Of a stretch of 64,000 nucleotides of DNA, positions 16,742 to 24,451 are shown in pieces. The position numbers and the translations under genes were made by a program. The DNA comes from Prevotella sp. UBA2754 (lineage in GTDB: Bacteria; Bacteroidota; Bacteroidia; Bacteroidales; Bacteroidaceae), in assembly GCA_002353295.1 (NCBI GenBank), contig DEJG01000027.1, forward strand, positions 26,934 to 90,933, in the 5' to 3' direction. The stretch's first letter is position 1. Each line of letters opens with the position of its first letter. The notes beneath the pieces were generated by a model, which was given only the letters and a program-made list of their open reading frames with translations, had not been told where the DNA came from and ran no database searches.

Positions 16742-18050
16742 ATCTGGTTGTTGCGTATAAATCAAATTCTTCTGCGTCTGTTACCTTGACATCATAAAAC
16801 TCACCGATATTCAGTTGTTCGCTGGCAGGTATAAGAACCTCGGGGTCAACCTCAGGCGAGCAGAACTCGCTGCGCCCCACATACCAGTCTCCTTCCTTTC
16901 GGTCGATGATTACCTTCAGTATCTGTCCTATCTTGGCAGCCTCAATCTCTGCACTGATATGCTGTTGCAATCGCATCAGCCGGTCCAATCGTTGCTGTTT
17001 CACTTCAGCAGGAACATCATCCTTATAATGTTCAGCTGAGTAGGTGCCATCTTCCTCTGAATAAGCAAAAGCGCCCATTCTTTCGAAGCGAGCCCACTTC
17101 GTGAATTCCATCAGTTCCTGGAAATCCTCATCCGTTTCACCGGGGAATCCCACCATCAGCGTTGTACGAAGATGAATACCAGGCACCTCCTTTCTAATCT
17201 TCGTGATGAGATCGTAAGTTTCTGCCTTCGTCACATGTCGTTGCATCCTACTCAATATCCTGTCGCTGATATGTTGGAGAGCAATGTCCAGATAGTTGCA
17301 CACATTCTGCTTTTCCCGCATTACCCGCAGCAAATCCCAAGGGAAATGGGCGGGATAGGCATAATGCAAACGAATCCATGCAACCCCTTCTATCTCAGCC
17401 ATTCTTTCGATGAGTTCGGCAATATGTTGTTTTCCGTCTATGTCCACACCATAGTAAGTCAGTTCCTGAGCAATCACCTGAAACTCCTTCACGCCCTTAC
17501 TGACTAAAGAACGCATCTCGTCCAGAATCTCATCCATCGGCCTACTCTGATGTCTTCCTGTAATGATGGGTATCGCACAGTAGGCACAATGTCTGTCGCA
17601 TCCCTCTGAGATTTTCAAGTAAGCATAATGTCCTGGGGTCGTTAATTTCCTAAGATTTCCTGGTTCATCCTGGTTATCCAGACCTTCCTTCTTTTCCAGC
17701 TGGTCTAACAGTTCCCGATAATTAAACTTCCCATACCATCCATCTACTTCCGGAATCTCTTCTTCAAGATCAGCAAGATATCTTTCTGACAAACAGCCCA
17801 TTACGTAGAGAGCCTTCAGTTTACCTTCTGTCTTTGCCTGAGCAAATTCCAAAATGGTATCGATACTCTCCTGTTTAGCATCTTCGATAAAACCACAAGT
17901 ATTCACCACAGCGATATCTCCCTCAGGATGCTCACTGTCATGAGTCACTTGATAACCACGAGCCTCAAAAAGTCCCATCAGTTTTTCACTGTCCACGAGA
18001 TTCTTCGAGCACCCAAGTGTGATGAAATCGATGGTTGGTTTCTTATTCAT
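16734..18050 (-). CDS. rimO: Ribosomal protein S12 methylthiotransferase
   Basis: RimO is a radical-SAM enzyme that adds a methylthio group to an aspartate of ribosomal protein S12. The 438-residue protein has the N-terminal MTTase domain (FITLGCSKNLVDSE, NTCGFIEDAKQESID, and a Cys in YVMGCLSERY), the radical-SAM cluster CDRHCAYC, and a C-terminal TRAM domain. I start at ATG 18050, which overlaps the ftsY stop by 8 bases (ATGAATAA), although the frame is open to 18071. The ftsY-rimO-HU order and the overlaps on both sides indicate one coupled operon. Confidence 0.96.
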   Translation of the reverse strand: MNKKPTIDFITLGCSKNLVDSEKLMGLFEARGYQVTHDSEHPEGDIAVVNTCGFIEDAKQESIDTILEFAQAKTEGKLKALYVMGCLSERYLADLEEEIPEVDGWYGKFNYRELLDQLEKKEGLDNQDEPGNLRKLTTPGHYAYLKISEGCDRHCAYCAIPIITGRHQSRPMDEILDEMRSLVSKGVKEFQVIAQELTYYGVDIDGKQHIAELIERMAEIEGVAWIRLHYAYPAHFPWDLLRVMREKQNVCNYLDIALQHISDRILSRMQRHVTKAETYDLITKIRKEVPGIHLRTTLMVGFPGETDEDFQELMEFTKWARFERMGAFAYSEEDGTYSAEHYKDDVPAEVKQQRLDRLMRLQQHISAEIEAAKIGQILKVIIDRKEGDWYVGRSEFCSPEVDPEVLIPASEQLNIGEFYDVKVTDAEEFDLYATTRYE

Positions 18051-18999
18051 GCTTAAACAGAGAGTCAACAAACTGACGTTTATTAAACAGCTGGAGATCT
18101 TCCATCCCCTCGCCTAAACCGATATACTTCACTGGCACTTTCAATTGGTCGCTGATACCGATAACAACACCACCTTTGGCGGTTCCATCAAGTTTAGTAA
18201 TAGCCAATGACGTAATTTGAGTAACAGCCGCAAACTGCTTTGCCTGCTCAAAAGCATTCTGACCGGTAGAACCGTCCAGAACCAGCATCACCTCATCGGG
18301 AGCCTCGGGCAACACTTTCTTCATCACGTCCTTGATTTTCTTCAGCTCGTTCATCAAGCCCACCTTGTTATGCAGTCGACCGGCTGTATCAATCAGTACT
18401 ACATCAGCCCCGTTGGCTTTAGCTGAACTCAGGGTATCGAAAGCCACAGAAGCAGGATCACTGCCCATCTGCTGCTTGATTACGGGAACGCCTACACGAT
18501 CGCCCCAAATACACAACTGCTCGACAGCTGCTGCACGGAAAGTATCGGCAGCGCCCAAATACACTTTCTTGCCAGCCTGTTTGAATTGCCAAGCCAATTT
18601 TCCGATAGTAGTGGTCTTACCTACTCCATTAACACCCACTACCAAAATAACGTAGGGCTTGTGGTCGGCAGGCAAATCCCAGTTATCATTATCTTCCGAA
18701 TTATTTTCAGCCAATAAAGCGGCGATTTCATCACGAAGAATATTATTTAGCTCACTTGTACTTACGTACTTGTCGCGAGCCACACGTTCCTCTATTCGCC
18801 CGATGATTTTCAGCGTGGTATCTACACCCACATCGCTCGTAATCAGCACTTCCTCCAAATCATCCAGGACATCGTCATCCACCTTCGACTTACCGGCTAC
18901 AGCACGAGCCAGTTTGTCGAACACACTCGTCTTAGTCTTCTCCAGACCTTTGTCGAGCGTTTCCTTTTTATCCTTATTAAAGAAACCAAATATACCCAT
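18043..18999 (-). CDS. ftsY: Signal recognition particle receptor FtsY
   Basis: FtsY is the membrane-associated GTPase that receives ribosome-SRP complexes for insertion of membrane proteins. The 318-residue protein has a short N-terminal region, the N domain, and the G domain with GVNGVGKTTTIGKLA, DTFRAAAVEQL, DTAGRLHNK, and TKLDGTAKGG. The acidic A domain found in Escherichia coli is missing, as in many Bacteroidota. It lies 92 bases after the DUF4295 gene, with a hairpin and a TAACTTTG box in the gap, so part of its expression may be separate from the ribosomal protein genes. Confidence 0.96.
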   Translation of the reverse strand: MGIFGFFNKDKKETLDKGLEKTKTSVFDKLARAVAGKSKVDDDVLDDLEEVLITSDVGVDTTLKIIGRIEERVARDKYVSTSELNNILRDEIAALLAENNSEDNDNWDLPADHKPYVILVVGVNGVGKTTTIGKLAWQFKQAGKKVYLGAADTFRAAAVEQLCIWGDRVGVPVIKQQMGSDPASVAFDTLSSAKANGADVVLIDTAGRLHNKVGLMNELKKIKDVMKKVLPEAPDEVMLVLDGSTGQNAFEQAKQFAAVTQITSLAITKLDGTAKGGVVIGISDQLKVPVKYIGLGEGMEDLQLFNKRQFVDSLFKHE

Positions 19000-19027
19000 A
19001 ATTACAAATTTTTACCATTTCAACAGG

Positions 19028-19035
19028 CAAAGTTA
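19028..19035 (-). promoter_or_regulatory. -7-like box upstream of ftsY
   Basis: TAACTTTG on the minus strand, 28 bases before the ftsY start and just past the hairpin. No TTTG lies at the right spacing, so this is a partial promoter match. Confidence 0.35.
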
Positions 19036-19040
19036 CAAAA

Positions 19041-19072
19041 AAAAACCGAAACCATAACAGATTTCGGTTTTT
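19041..19072 (-). terminator. Hairpin between DUF4295 and ftsY
   Basis: An 11-base perfect stem (AAAAACCGAAA with TTTCGGTTTTT, loop of 10). On the minus strand it is followed by a run of T (the complement of 19037-19045). It should end or reduce transcription coming from rpmB-rpmG-DUF4295 before ftsY. Confidence 0.6.
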
Positions 19073-19091
19073 TCAATACAGATTTTTATAT

Positions 19092-19250
19092 TTAGTTCTT
19101 AAAGAAGTCCTTTACAGCTTCGTTTGGAACCATCTGCTCATCGAAGATGTAAGCACCAGTCTTAGGGCTCTTAACCATCTTGATTACCTTTGTGTAAGCG
19201 CGACCATCCTTAGAACCTTCATGGAGGGTTGCAACGGTTTTCTTTGCCAT
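19092..19250 (-). CDS. DUF4295 small ribosome-linked protein
   Basis: A 52-residue basic protein beginning MAKKTVATLHEGSKDGRAYT and ending VPNEAVKDFFKN. It matches DUF4295, a short family confined to Bacteroidota and almost always placed after rpmG. The function is unknown, but size, charge and neighbours suggest a ribosome-associated protein. It starts 12 bases after the L33 gene and is followed by a terminator-like hairpin. Confidence 0.88.
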   Translation of the reverse strand: MAKKTVATLHEGSKDGRAYTKVIKMVKSPKTGAYIFDEQMVPNEAVKDFFKN

Positions 19251-19262
19251 GCTCTAAACTGA

Positions 19263-19454
19263 TTATTTAATCTCCTTATGCACTGTCATGCGCTTCAGGA
19301 TTGGGTTATACTTCTTCAATTCCATTCTCTCAGGAGTATTCTTACGGTTCTTTGTCGTAATATAACGGCTTGTTCCGGGAAGTCCACTCTCTTTCATCTC
19401 AGTGCACTCCAAAATTACCTGAACACGATTACCTTTAGCTTTCTTGCCTGCCAT
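19263..19454 (-). CDS. rpmG: 50S ribosomal protein L33
   Basis: A 63-residue L33: MAGKKAKGNRVQVILECTEMK, then SRYITTKNRKNTPERMELKKYNPILKR, the standard L33 core. No zinc-binding Cys pairs are present (one Cys only), so it is the zinc-free form. It follows rpmB by 3 bases and precedes the DUF4295 gene. Confidence 0.97.
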   Translation of the reverse strand: MAGKKAKGNRVQVILECTEMKESGLPGTSRYITTKNRKNTPERMELKKYNPILKRMTVHKEIK

Positions 19455-19457
19455 AAC

Positions 19458-19721
19458 TTAGTCTCCTATCACTTTAATGTCTTTCCAATCTACATATCCT
19501 TTAGCAACAGCTTGCTTCAAGGCTGCATCCAGACCCACCTTATTAATCATACGCAGACCAGCAGCGCTGATCTTCAACTGAATCCAGCAAGCCTCCTCTA
19601 CATAGTAGAACTTCTTGCTGAACAGGTTTACATCAAAGCTACGCTTCGTGCGGTGCTTTGAGTGAGACACGTTGTTACCAATCTGTGCCTTCTTTCCCGT
19701 AATCTGACAAATTTTCGACAT
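19458..19721 (-). CDS. rpmB: 50S ribosomal protein L28
   Basis: An 87-residue L28 with the usual start MSKICQITGKKAQIGNNVSH and the SKHRTKRSFDVNLFSKKF segment. It is longer at the C-terminus than the ~78-residue proteobacterial protein, with LDAALKQAVAKGYVDWKDIKV. It heads the rpmB-rpmG-DUF4295-ftsY-rimO-HU run. A TACCTTTG box (19773-19780) lies 51 bases upstream. Confidence 0.97.
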   Translation of the reverse strand: MSKICQITGKKAQIGNNVSHSKHRTKRSFDVNLFSKKFYYVEEACWIQLKISAAGLRMINKVGLDAALKQAVAKGYVDWKDIKVIGD

Positions 19722-19772
19722 TTCTATCTACTTTTACTTGTTCCTTAAATATAACTTACTCCAAACAGGGTG

Positions 19773-19780
19773 CAAAGGTA
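19773..19780 (-). promoter_or_regulatory. -7-like box upstream of rpmB
   Basis: TACCTTTG on the minus strand, 51 bases before the rpmB start, in an AT-rich gap of 118 bases after pncC. The -33 position holds no exact TTTG. Confidence 0.4.
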
Positions 19781-19839
19781 CAAAAAAAATTAGAGTTTAG
19801 CGTTTAAAGTTCCGAGTTTTGTATTTCTATTAATATTTT

Positions 19840-20349
19840 TTAACCTTCAACTATCGGTTTAGGGTCAGATTGTAGAAGTTCCAAGAACATTTGCAGAGCT
19901 TTATTGGTAGCAATAGCAAGGTTGATATCGCGTCCATGATCTTCACAAACTTTCAAGGTCAACTGATTCTCCAAAGTACCACAAGCCAACCAAATTGTAC
20001 CCACAGGAATGTCTTTCGAACCACCTGTAGGACCTGCATACCCCGTCGCAGCAATGGCATAATCAGTTTTCAAGGATTTGCAGGCTCCAATCACCATCTG
20101 GCGGGCAACATCCTCACATACAGCCGTTTGTTCTTCGAGTACTTGCTGACTAACCCCCAGGAGGTTCATCTTGACTTCGTCAACATAACTGATGATACCA
20201 CCTTTAAAATACTTTGAGGCACCGGGGACGGCAATCAGGGCTTCGGCTATTCGTCCACCCGTACAACTCTCGGCTGTTCCGACAGTTTTTTCCATTTCCC
20301 ACAACAAATCACTTATTTCTTTGCTGAAAATTTTACTTTCGAAATCCAT
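19840..20349 (-). CDS. pncC: CinA C-terminal domain protein (nicotinamide-nucleotide amidase)
   Basis: A 169-residue protein consisting only of the CinA C-terminal domain, with TAESCTGGRIAEALIAVPGASKYFKGGIISY and AIAATGYAGPTGGS. In characterised members (PncC) this domain removes the amide from nicotinamide mononucleotide, recycling it to nicotinate mononucleotide for NAD synthesis. The N-terminal molybdopterin-binding-like domain of full CinA is absent. It follows tsaD by 21 bases and is the last gene of the map-tsaD-pncC run. Confidence 0.9.
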   Translation of the reverse strand: MDFESKIFSKEISDLLWEMEKTVGTAESCTGGRIAEALIAVPGASKYFKGGIISYVDEVKMNLLGVSQQVLEEQTAVCEDVARQMVIGACKSLKTDYAIAATGYAGPTGGSKDIPVGTIWLACGTLENQLTLKVCEDHGRDINLAIATNKALQMFLELLQSDPKPIVEG

Positions 20350-20370
20350 ATATTTAATTCACTTAAATTC

Positions 20371-21399
20371 TTATTTAAAAGTTACTTTCGAGAATGCCGG
20401 AGCGTCTATCGGACAAATTTTTCCGTCTAAATACTTATAATAGCCCACAATGCCAATCATAGCTGCATTATCGGTGGTATAACTAAATTTTGGGATATAT
20501 ATCGTCCAGTCATAACGTTTGGCATAATCGTGGAAAGCATTACGCAATCCGTTGTTGGCACTCACACCGCCAGCTACAGCAACATGCTTGATACCTGTCT
20601 GTTTAACAGCCAACTTCAGTTTTTTCATCAAAATGTCCACAATGGTCCATTCCAACGAGGCAGCTATATCTTCCTTATGGTGCTCGATGAAATCTGGATC
20701 ATCCGCTATCCATTTCCGCATATTATACAGAAACGAAGTCTTCAGTCCTGAAAAGCTATAGTCTAACCCTGGAATATGCGGCTCTGCAAACTGGTACGCC
20801 TTTGGATTTCCCTGACGGGCAAGTCGGTCGATGATGGGTCCTCCAGGATATCCCAGTCCCATTACCTTCGAACACTTGTCAATGGCCTCACCGGCTGCAT
20901 CGTCAATAGTCTGTCCCAACACCTCCATATCGTTGTAGGCATTCACTTTCACAATCTGAGAGTTACCACCTGAAACCAGCAGACAGAGAAAGGGATATGG
21001 TGGAGGATTGAAGTCGCCCTCCCCCCCATCAATGAAATGAGCCATCACATGACCTTGCAGGTGATTGACATCCACAAGGGGAATACCCAGCGAACGGGCA
21101 AAGCCCTTCGCAAAACTCACCCCCACTAACAATGACCCCATCAGTCCTGGGCCACGAGTGAAAGCTATAGCCGTAAGTTGTTCCTTGGTTATACCAGCTC
21201 GTTTTATGGCTTGGTCTACCACTGGCACTACATTCTGCTGATGAGCTCTCGATGCCAGTTCTGGCACCACTCCTCCATAAGCTTCATGCACGGCCTGCGA
21301 TGCTGTCACATTCGACAACAGCACACCATCCTTCAGCACCGCTGCCGATGTATCGTCGCAACTTGATTCTATACCTAATATATAAATATTGTTCGTCAT
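20371..21399 (-). CDS. tsaD: tRNA N6-threonylcarbamoyladenosine transferase
   Basis: TsaD transfers the threonylcarbamoyl group to adenosine 37 of ANN-decoding tRNAs. The 342-residue protein has the ASKHA fold, with LGIESSCDDTSAAV at the start, the metal-binding ASRAHQQN and NHLQGHVMAHF motifs, LVSGGNSQIV, and AVAGGVSANNGLR. It starts 27 bases after map and is complete. Confidence 0.97.
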   Translation of the reverse strand: MTNNIYILGIESSCDDTSAAVLKDGVLLSNVTASQAVHEAYGGVVPELASRAHQQNVVPVVDQAIKRAGITKEQLTAIAFTRGPGLMGSLLVGVSFAKGFARSLGIPLVDVNHLQGHVMAHFIDGGEGDFNPPPYPFLCLLVSGGNSQIVKVNAYNDMEVLGQTIDDAAGEAIDKCSKVMGLGYPGGPIIDRLARQGNPKAYQFAEPHIPGLDYSFSGLKTSFLYNMRKWIADDPDFIEHHKEDIAASLEWTIVDILMKKLKLAVKQTGIKHVAVAGGVSANNGLRNAFHDYAKRYDWTIYIPKFSYTTDNAAMIGIVGYYKYLDGKICPIDAPAFSKVTFK

Positions 21400-21426
21400 G
21401 TCGTTATTACATCATTACGGTGTTCA

Positions 21427-22296
21427 TCACCGTGTCAGTATTTCCACACCATGCTCTGTCATCAACAGGGTATGCTCCCACTGGGCACTGGGTTGTTCGT
21501 CTTCACTGATAACCTCCCATCCATAGGGGTCGTCTGCATCGATAAACACCTTCCAGGTCCCCATGTTAATCATTGGCTCAATCGTAAACACCATTCCTGG
21601 CACCAACAGCATACCATTGGTTTTCTGGGCAAAATGGCACACCTCCGGTTCCTCGTGGAAATGAAGTCCTACGCCATGACCGCAGAGGTCGCGCACTACA
21701 CCATAGTGATATTTCTTGGCATGCTTTTCAATAGCCTTACCTATCTCATTCACGAAGCCCCAGGGTTTGGCAGCCTCCATACCGATTTCCAAACATTCTT
21801 TAGTGACACGCACCAATTGTTCTTTCTCAGGCGATGTCTTGCCGATAATAAACATACGAGATGCATCCGCATAATAGCCATCCAGAATAGTGGTAAAATC
21901 CACATTGACTATGTCGCCTTCTTCCAGAATGTCGTCTGCCTTCGGAATACCATGACACACCACTTCGTTGATGCTCGTGCATACGGACATGGGGAATGGT
22001 GGTGTCTCCTCGTCGCCGCCATAGTTCAGACAGGCAGGAATAGCTCCATGCTTTGCGCAATAGTCACGGCATATCTGGTCAATCTCAAGCGTTGACATGC
22101 CTGCGTGAATTTCCTTTTCCACGGCATCCAGCACTCCGGTATTCACTACCCCAGCCCGTCGGATGCCCTCTATCTGTTCCGGTGTCTTGATTAGGTCCCG
22201 TGTCGGAACCAGAGCCCCTTTGTTCTCCAGATACATAATCCGTTTATCGAACTCCGTAGGCTGTTCTCCTGGTTTACAATGCCATCTTCTTTTCAT
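21427..22296 (-). CDS. map: Methionine aminopeptidase type I
   Basis: Map removes the initiator methionine. The 289-residue protein carries a short zinc-motif-like N-terminal extension (MKRRWHCKPGEQPTEFDKR) and then the pita-bread fold with the metal ligands: Asp in GDIVNVDFT, Asp in GYYADASRMF, His in LCGHGVGLHFHEEP, Glu in MVFTIEPMI and Glu near the end. The open frame extends 72 codons further upstream across the htpG promoter region; I start at ATG 22296, where the conserved sequence begins and a good promoter lies just upstream. Confidence 0.93.
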   Translation of the reverse strand: MKRRWHCKPGEQPTEFDKRIMYLENKGALVPTRDLIKTPEQIEGIRRAGVVNTGVLDAVEKEIHAGMSTLEIDQICRDYCAKHGAIPACLNYGGDEETPPFPMSVCTSINEVVCHGIPKADDILEEGDIVNVDFTTILDGYYADASRMFIIGKTSPEKEQLVRVTKECLEIGMEAAKPWGFVNEIGKAIEKHAKKYHYGVVRDLCGHGVGLHFHEEPEVCHFAQKTNGMLLVPGMVFTIEPMINMGTWKVFIDADDPYGWEVISEDEQPSAQWEHTLLMTEHGVEILTR

Positions 22297-22319
22297 TGTC
22301 GTTTTTTCTTTTTGCGCTG

Positions 22320-22351
22320 CAAAATTACAAAAATGGCACGATATTTGCAAA
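22320..22351 (-). promoter_or_regulatory. Promoter of map-tsaD-pncC
   Basis: Minus strand: TTTG (22348-22351), exactly 20 bases, TAATTTTG (22320-22327), a full consensus match. It lies 23 bases before the map start and between the divergent map and htpG genes. Confidence 0.7.
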
Positions 22352-22389
22352 AGAAAAGGCAAACAATAATAAAAATAACAATAGAAATT

Positions 22390-24450
22390 ATGCAAAAAGG
22401 TAACATCGGGGTTACAACAGAGAACATCTTCCCCGTCATCAAAAAGTTTCTCTATAGCGATCATGAGATTTTCCTGCGTGAAATGGTTAGTAATGCTGTT
22501 GACGCCACTCAAAAGTTGAAAACCCTAAAAGAACAGGGAGAGTTCAAGGGAGAATTGGGCGACTTGGCAGTACAGGTTAAACTGGATACCGACAAGGGTA
22601 CGATCACCATCAGCGACCGTGGTATCGGTATGACCGAGGAGGAAATCGACAAGTATATCAACCAGATTGCATTCTCAGGTGTCAACGACTTTCTGGAGAA
22701 ATACAAGGATAATGCCAATAGCATTATCGGCCATTTCGGACTGGGTTTCTATTCTTCGTTTATGGTTTCCAAGAAAGTAGAGATCGTCACCAAGTCGTAT
22801 CGCGATGGTGCCAAGGCTGTGAAATGGAGCTGTGACGGCAGTCCTGCCTATGAGATTGACGATGCCGAGAAGGAGGACCGTGGTTCGGATATCATCCTGT
22901 ATATCGATGACGACTGTAAGGAATATCTCGACAAGCAGAAGATTCAGGAATTGCTAAACAAATACTGCAAATTCATGGCTGTACCTGTTGCTTTCGGCAA
23001 GAAACAAGAGTGGTCGAGCGATGAGAAAAAGATGGTAGATACTGCCGAGGACAACATTATTAATAGTGTGGAGCCTCTGTGGACCAAAGCCCCCTCTGCC
23101 CTCAAGGACGAAGACTATAAGTCGTTCTACCGCACCCTCTATCCCATGAGCGACGAGCCTATGTTCTGGATTCATCTGAATGTGGACTATCCTTTCAACC
23201 TGACGGGTATTCTCTACTTCCCACGCATCAAGTCAAACATCGACCTACAGCGCAATAAGATTCAGCTTTACTGCAATCAGGTGTTCGTCACCGATCAGAT
23301 AGAGGGCATCGTTCCTGAGTTCCTTACCCTGTTGCATGGTGTCATTGATTCGCCGGATATCCCATTGAACGTAAGCCGTTCATACTTGCAGAGCGACCGT
23401 GATGTCAAGAAGATTTCTACGTATATCACGAAGAAAGTGGCAGACCGCCTGCAGAGCATCTTCAAGGAGGACCGCAAACAGTATGAGGAGAAGTGGGACG
23501 ACCTGAAACTCTTCATCAACTACGGTATGCTGAGCGAAGAGAGCTTCTACGACCGCGCCAAGGACTTCGCCCTGATGAAGGACACGGATGGCAAGTACTT
23601 CACTTTCGACGAGTATAAGACCCTGATTGAGGGCGCTCAGAAAGATAAGGACGACATGCTCGTCTATCTCTATGCCACCGATAAGGAGGAGCAGTACTCA
23701 TATATTCAGGCTGCCAAGGACAAAGGCTACAGCGTGCTGTTGCTTGACGGACAGTTGGACGTTCCCGCCATTCAGATGCTCGAACAGAAATTTGAGAAGA
23801 GCCGCTTCACCCGTGTTGACTCAGACATCATTGAGCGACTGATTGTGAAGGAAGATGCTCCGAAGTCGAATCTTTCGGAAGACGAATCTGCCAATTTGTC
23901 ATCCGTCTTCCGTTCTCAGATGCCTAAGATGGAGAAGACCGAGTTCATGGTTGAAGTACAGTCGTTGGGTGCCGATGCGCGTCCTGTCATGATGACCCAA
24001 AATGAGTATATGCGCCGTATGAAGGAGATGAGTCGTTTCCAGCCTGGCATGAATTTCTATGCTCAGATGCCCGATACGATGAATCTTGTGCTCAACAGCG
24101 ACCACCCATTGGTAAAGCGCGTGCTCGACGACTGCAAATCATCTACCGAGGAAGCCCTGAAGCCCGTTGAGAGCGAAATCAAGGGCCAGGAGGCTCGTCT
24201 GGCAGCCATCCGTCAGCAACAGGAGAAGAAGAAGGCAGACGAACTCACACAGGAAGAGAAAGACGACAAGGCCAATACCGAAAAGGCTGTTCAGGAGCAG
24301 AAAGACAAGAAGCAACAGATTCTTGCCGACTATGCCAAAGGCAACTCTATCGTCCATCAGTTGATTGACCTTGCCCTGCTTCAGAATGGTATGCTGAAGG
24401 GCGAAGCGCTCGACAAATTCCTCCAGCGCAGTGTTGACTTGATCAAGTAA
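22390..24450 (+). CDS. htpG: Molecular chaperone HtpG (Hsp90)
   Basis: A 686-residue bacterial Hsp90. The GHKL ATPase part shows YSDHEIFLREMVSNAVDA, TISDRGIGMTEEEID and IIGHFGLGFYSSFMVS. The middle domain has LYFPRIKSNIDLQRNKIQLYCN and DIPLNVSRSYLQSD. The C-terminal dimerisation domain carries a Lys/Glu-rich insertion near residues 600-650 that is typical of Bacteroidota. The frame is open from 22279, but conserved sequence begins at MQKGNIGVTTENIFP, so I use ATG 22390. Its stop is one base from the stop of the converging LeuA-like gene. Confidence 0.96.
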   Translation: MQKGNIGVTTENIFPVIKKFLYSDHEIFLREMVSNAVDATQKLKTLKEQGEFKGELGDLAVQVKLDTDKGTITISDRGIGMTEEEIDKYINQIAFSGVNDFLEKYKDNANSIIGHFGLGFYSSFMVSKKVEIVTKSYRDGAKAVKWSCDGSPAYEIDDAEKEDRGSDIILYIDDDCKEYLDKQKIQELLNKYCKFMAVPVAFGKKQEWSSDEKKMVDTAEDNIINSVEPLWTKAPSALKDEDYKSFYRTLYPMSDEPMFWIHLNVDYPFNLTGILYFPRIKSNIDLQRNKIQLYCNQVFVTDQIEGIVPEFLTLLHGVIDSPDIPLNVSRSYLQSDRDVKKISTYITKKVADRLQSIFKEDRKQYEEKWDDLKLFINYGMLSEESFYDRAKDFALMKDTDGKYFTFDEYKTLIEGAQKDKDDMLVYLYATDKEEQYSYIQAAKDKGYSVLLLDGQLDVPAIQMLEQKFEKSRFTRVDSDIIERLIVKEDAPKSNLSEDESANLSSVFRSQMPKMEKTEFMVEVQSLGADARPVMMTQNEYMRRMKEMSRFQPGMNFYAQMPDTMNLVLNSDHPLVKRVLDDCKSSTEEALKPVESEIKGQEARLAAIRQQQEKKKADELTQEEKDDKANTEKAVQEQKDKKQQILADYAKGNSIVHQLIDLALLQNGMLKGEALDKFLQRSVDLIK

Positions 24451-24451
24451 C

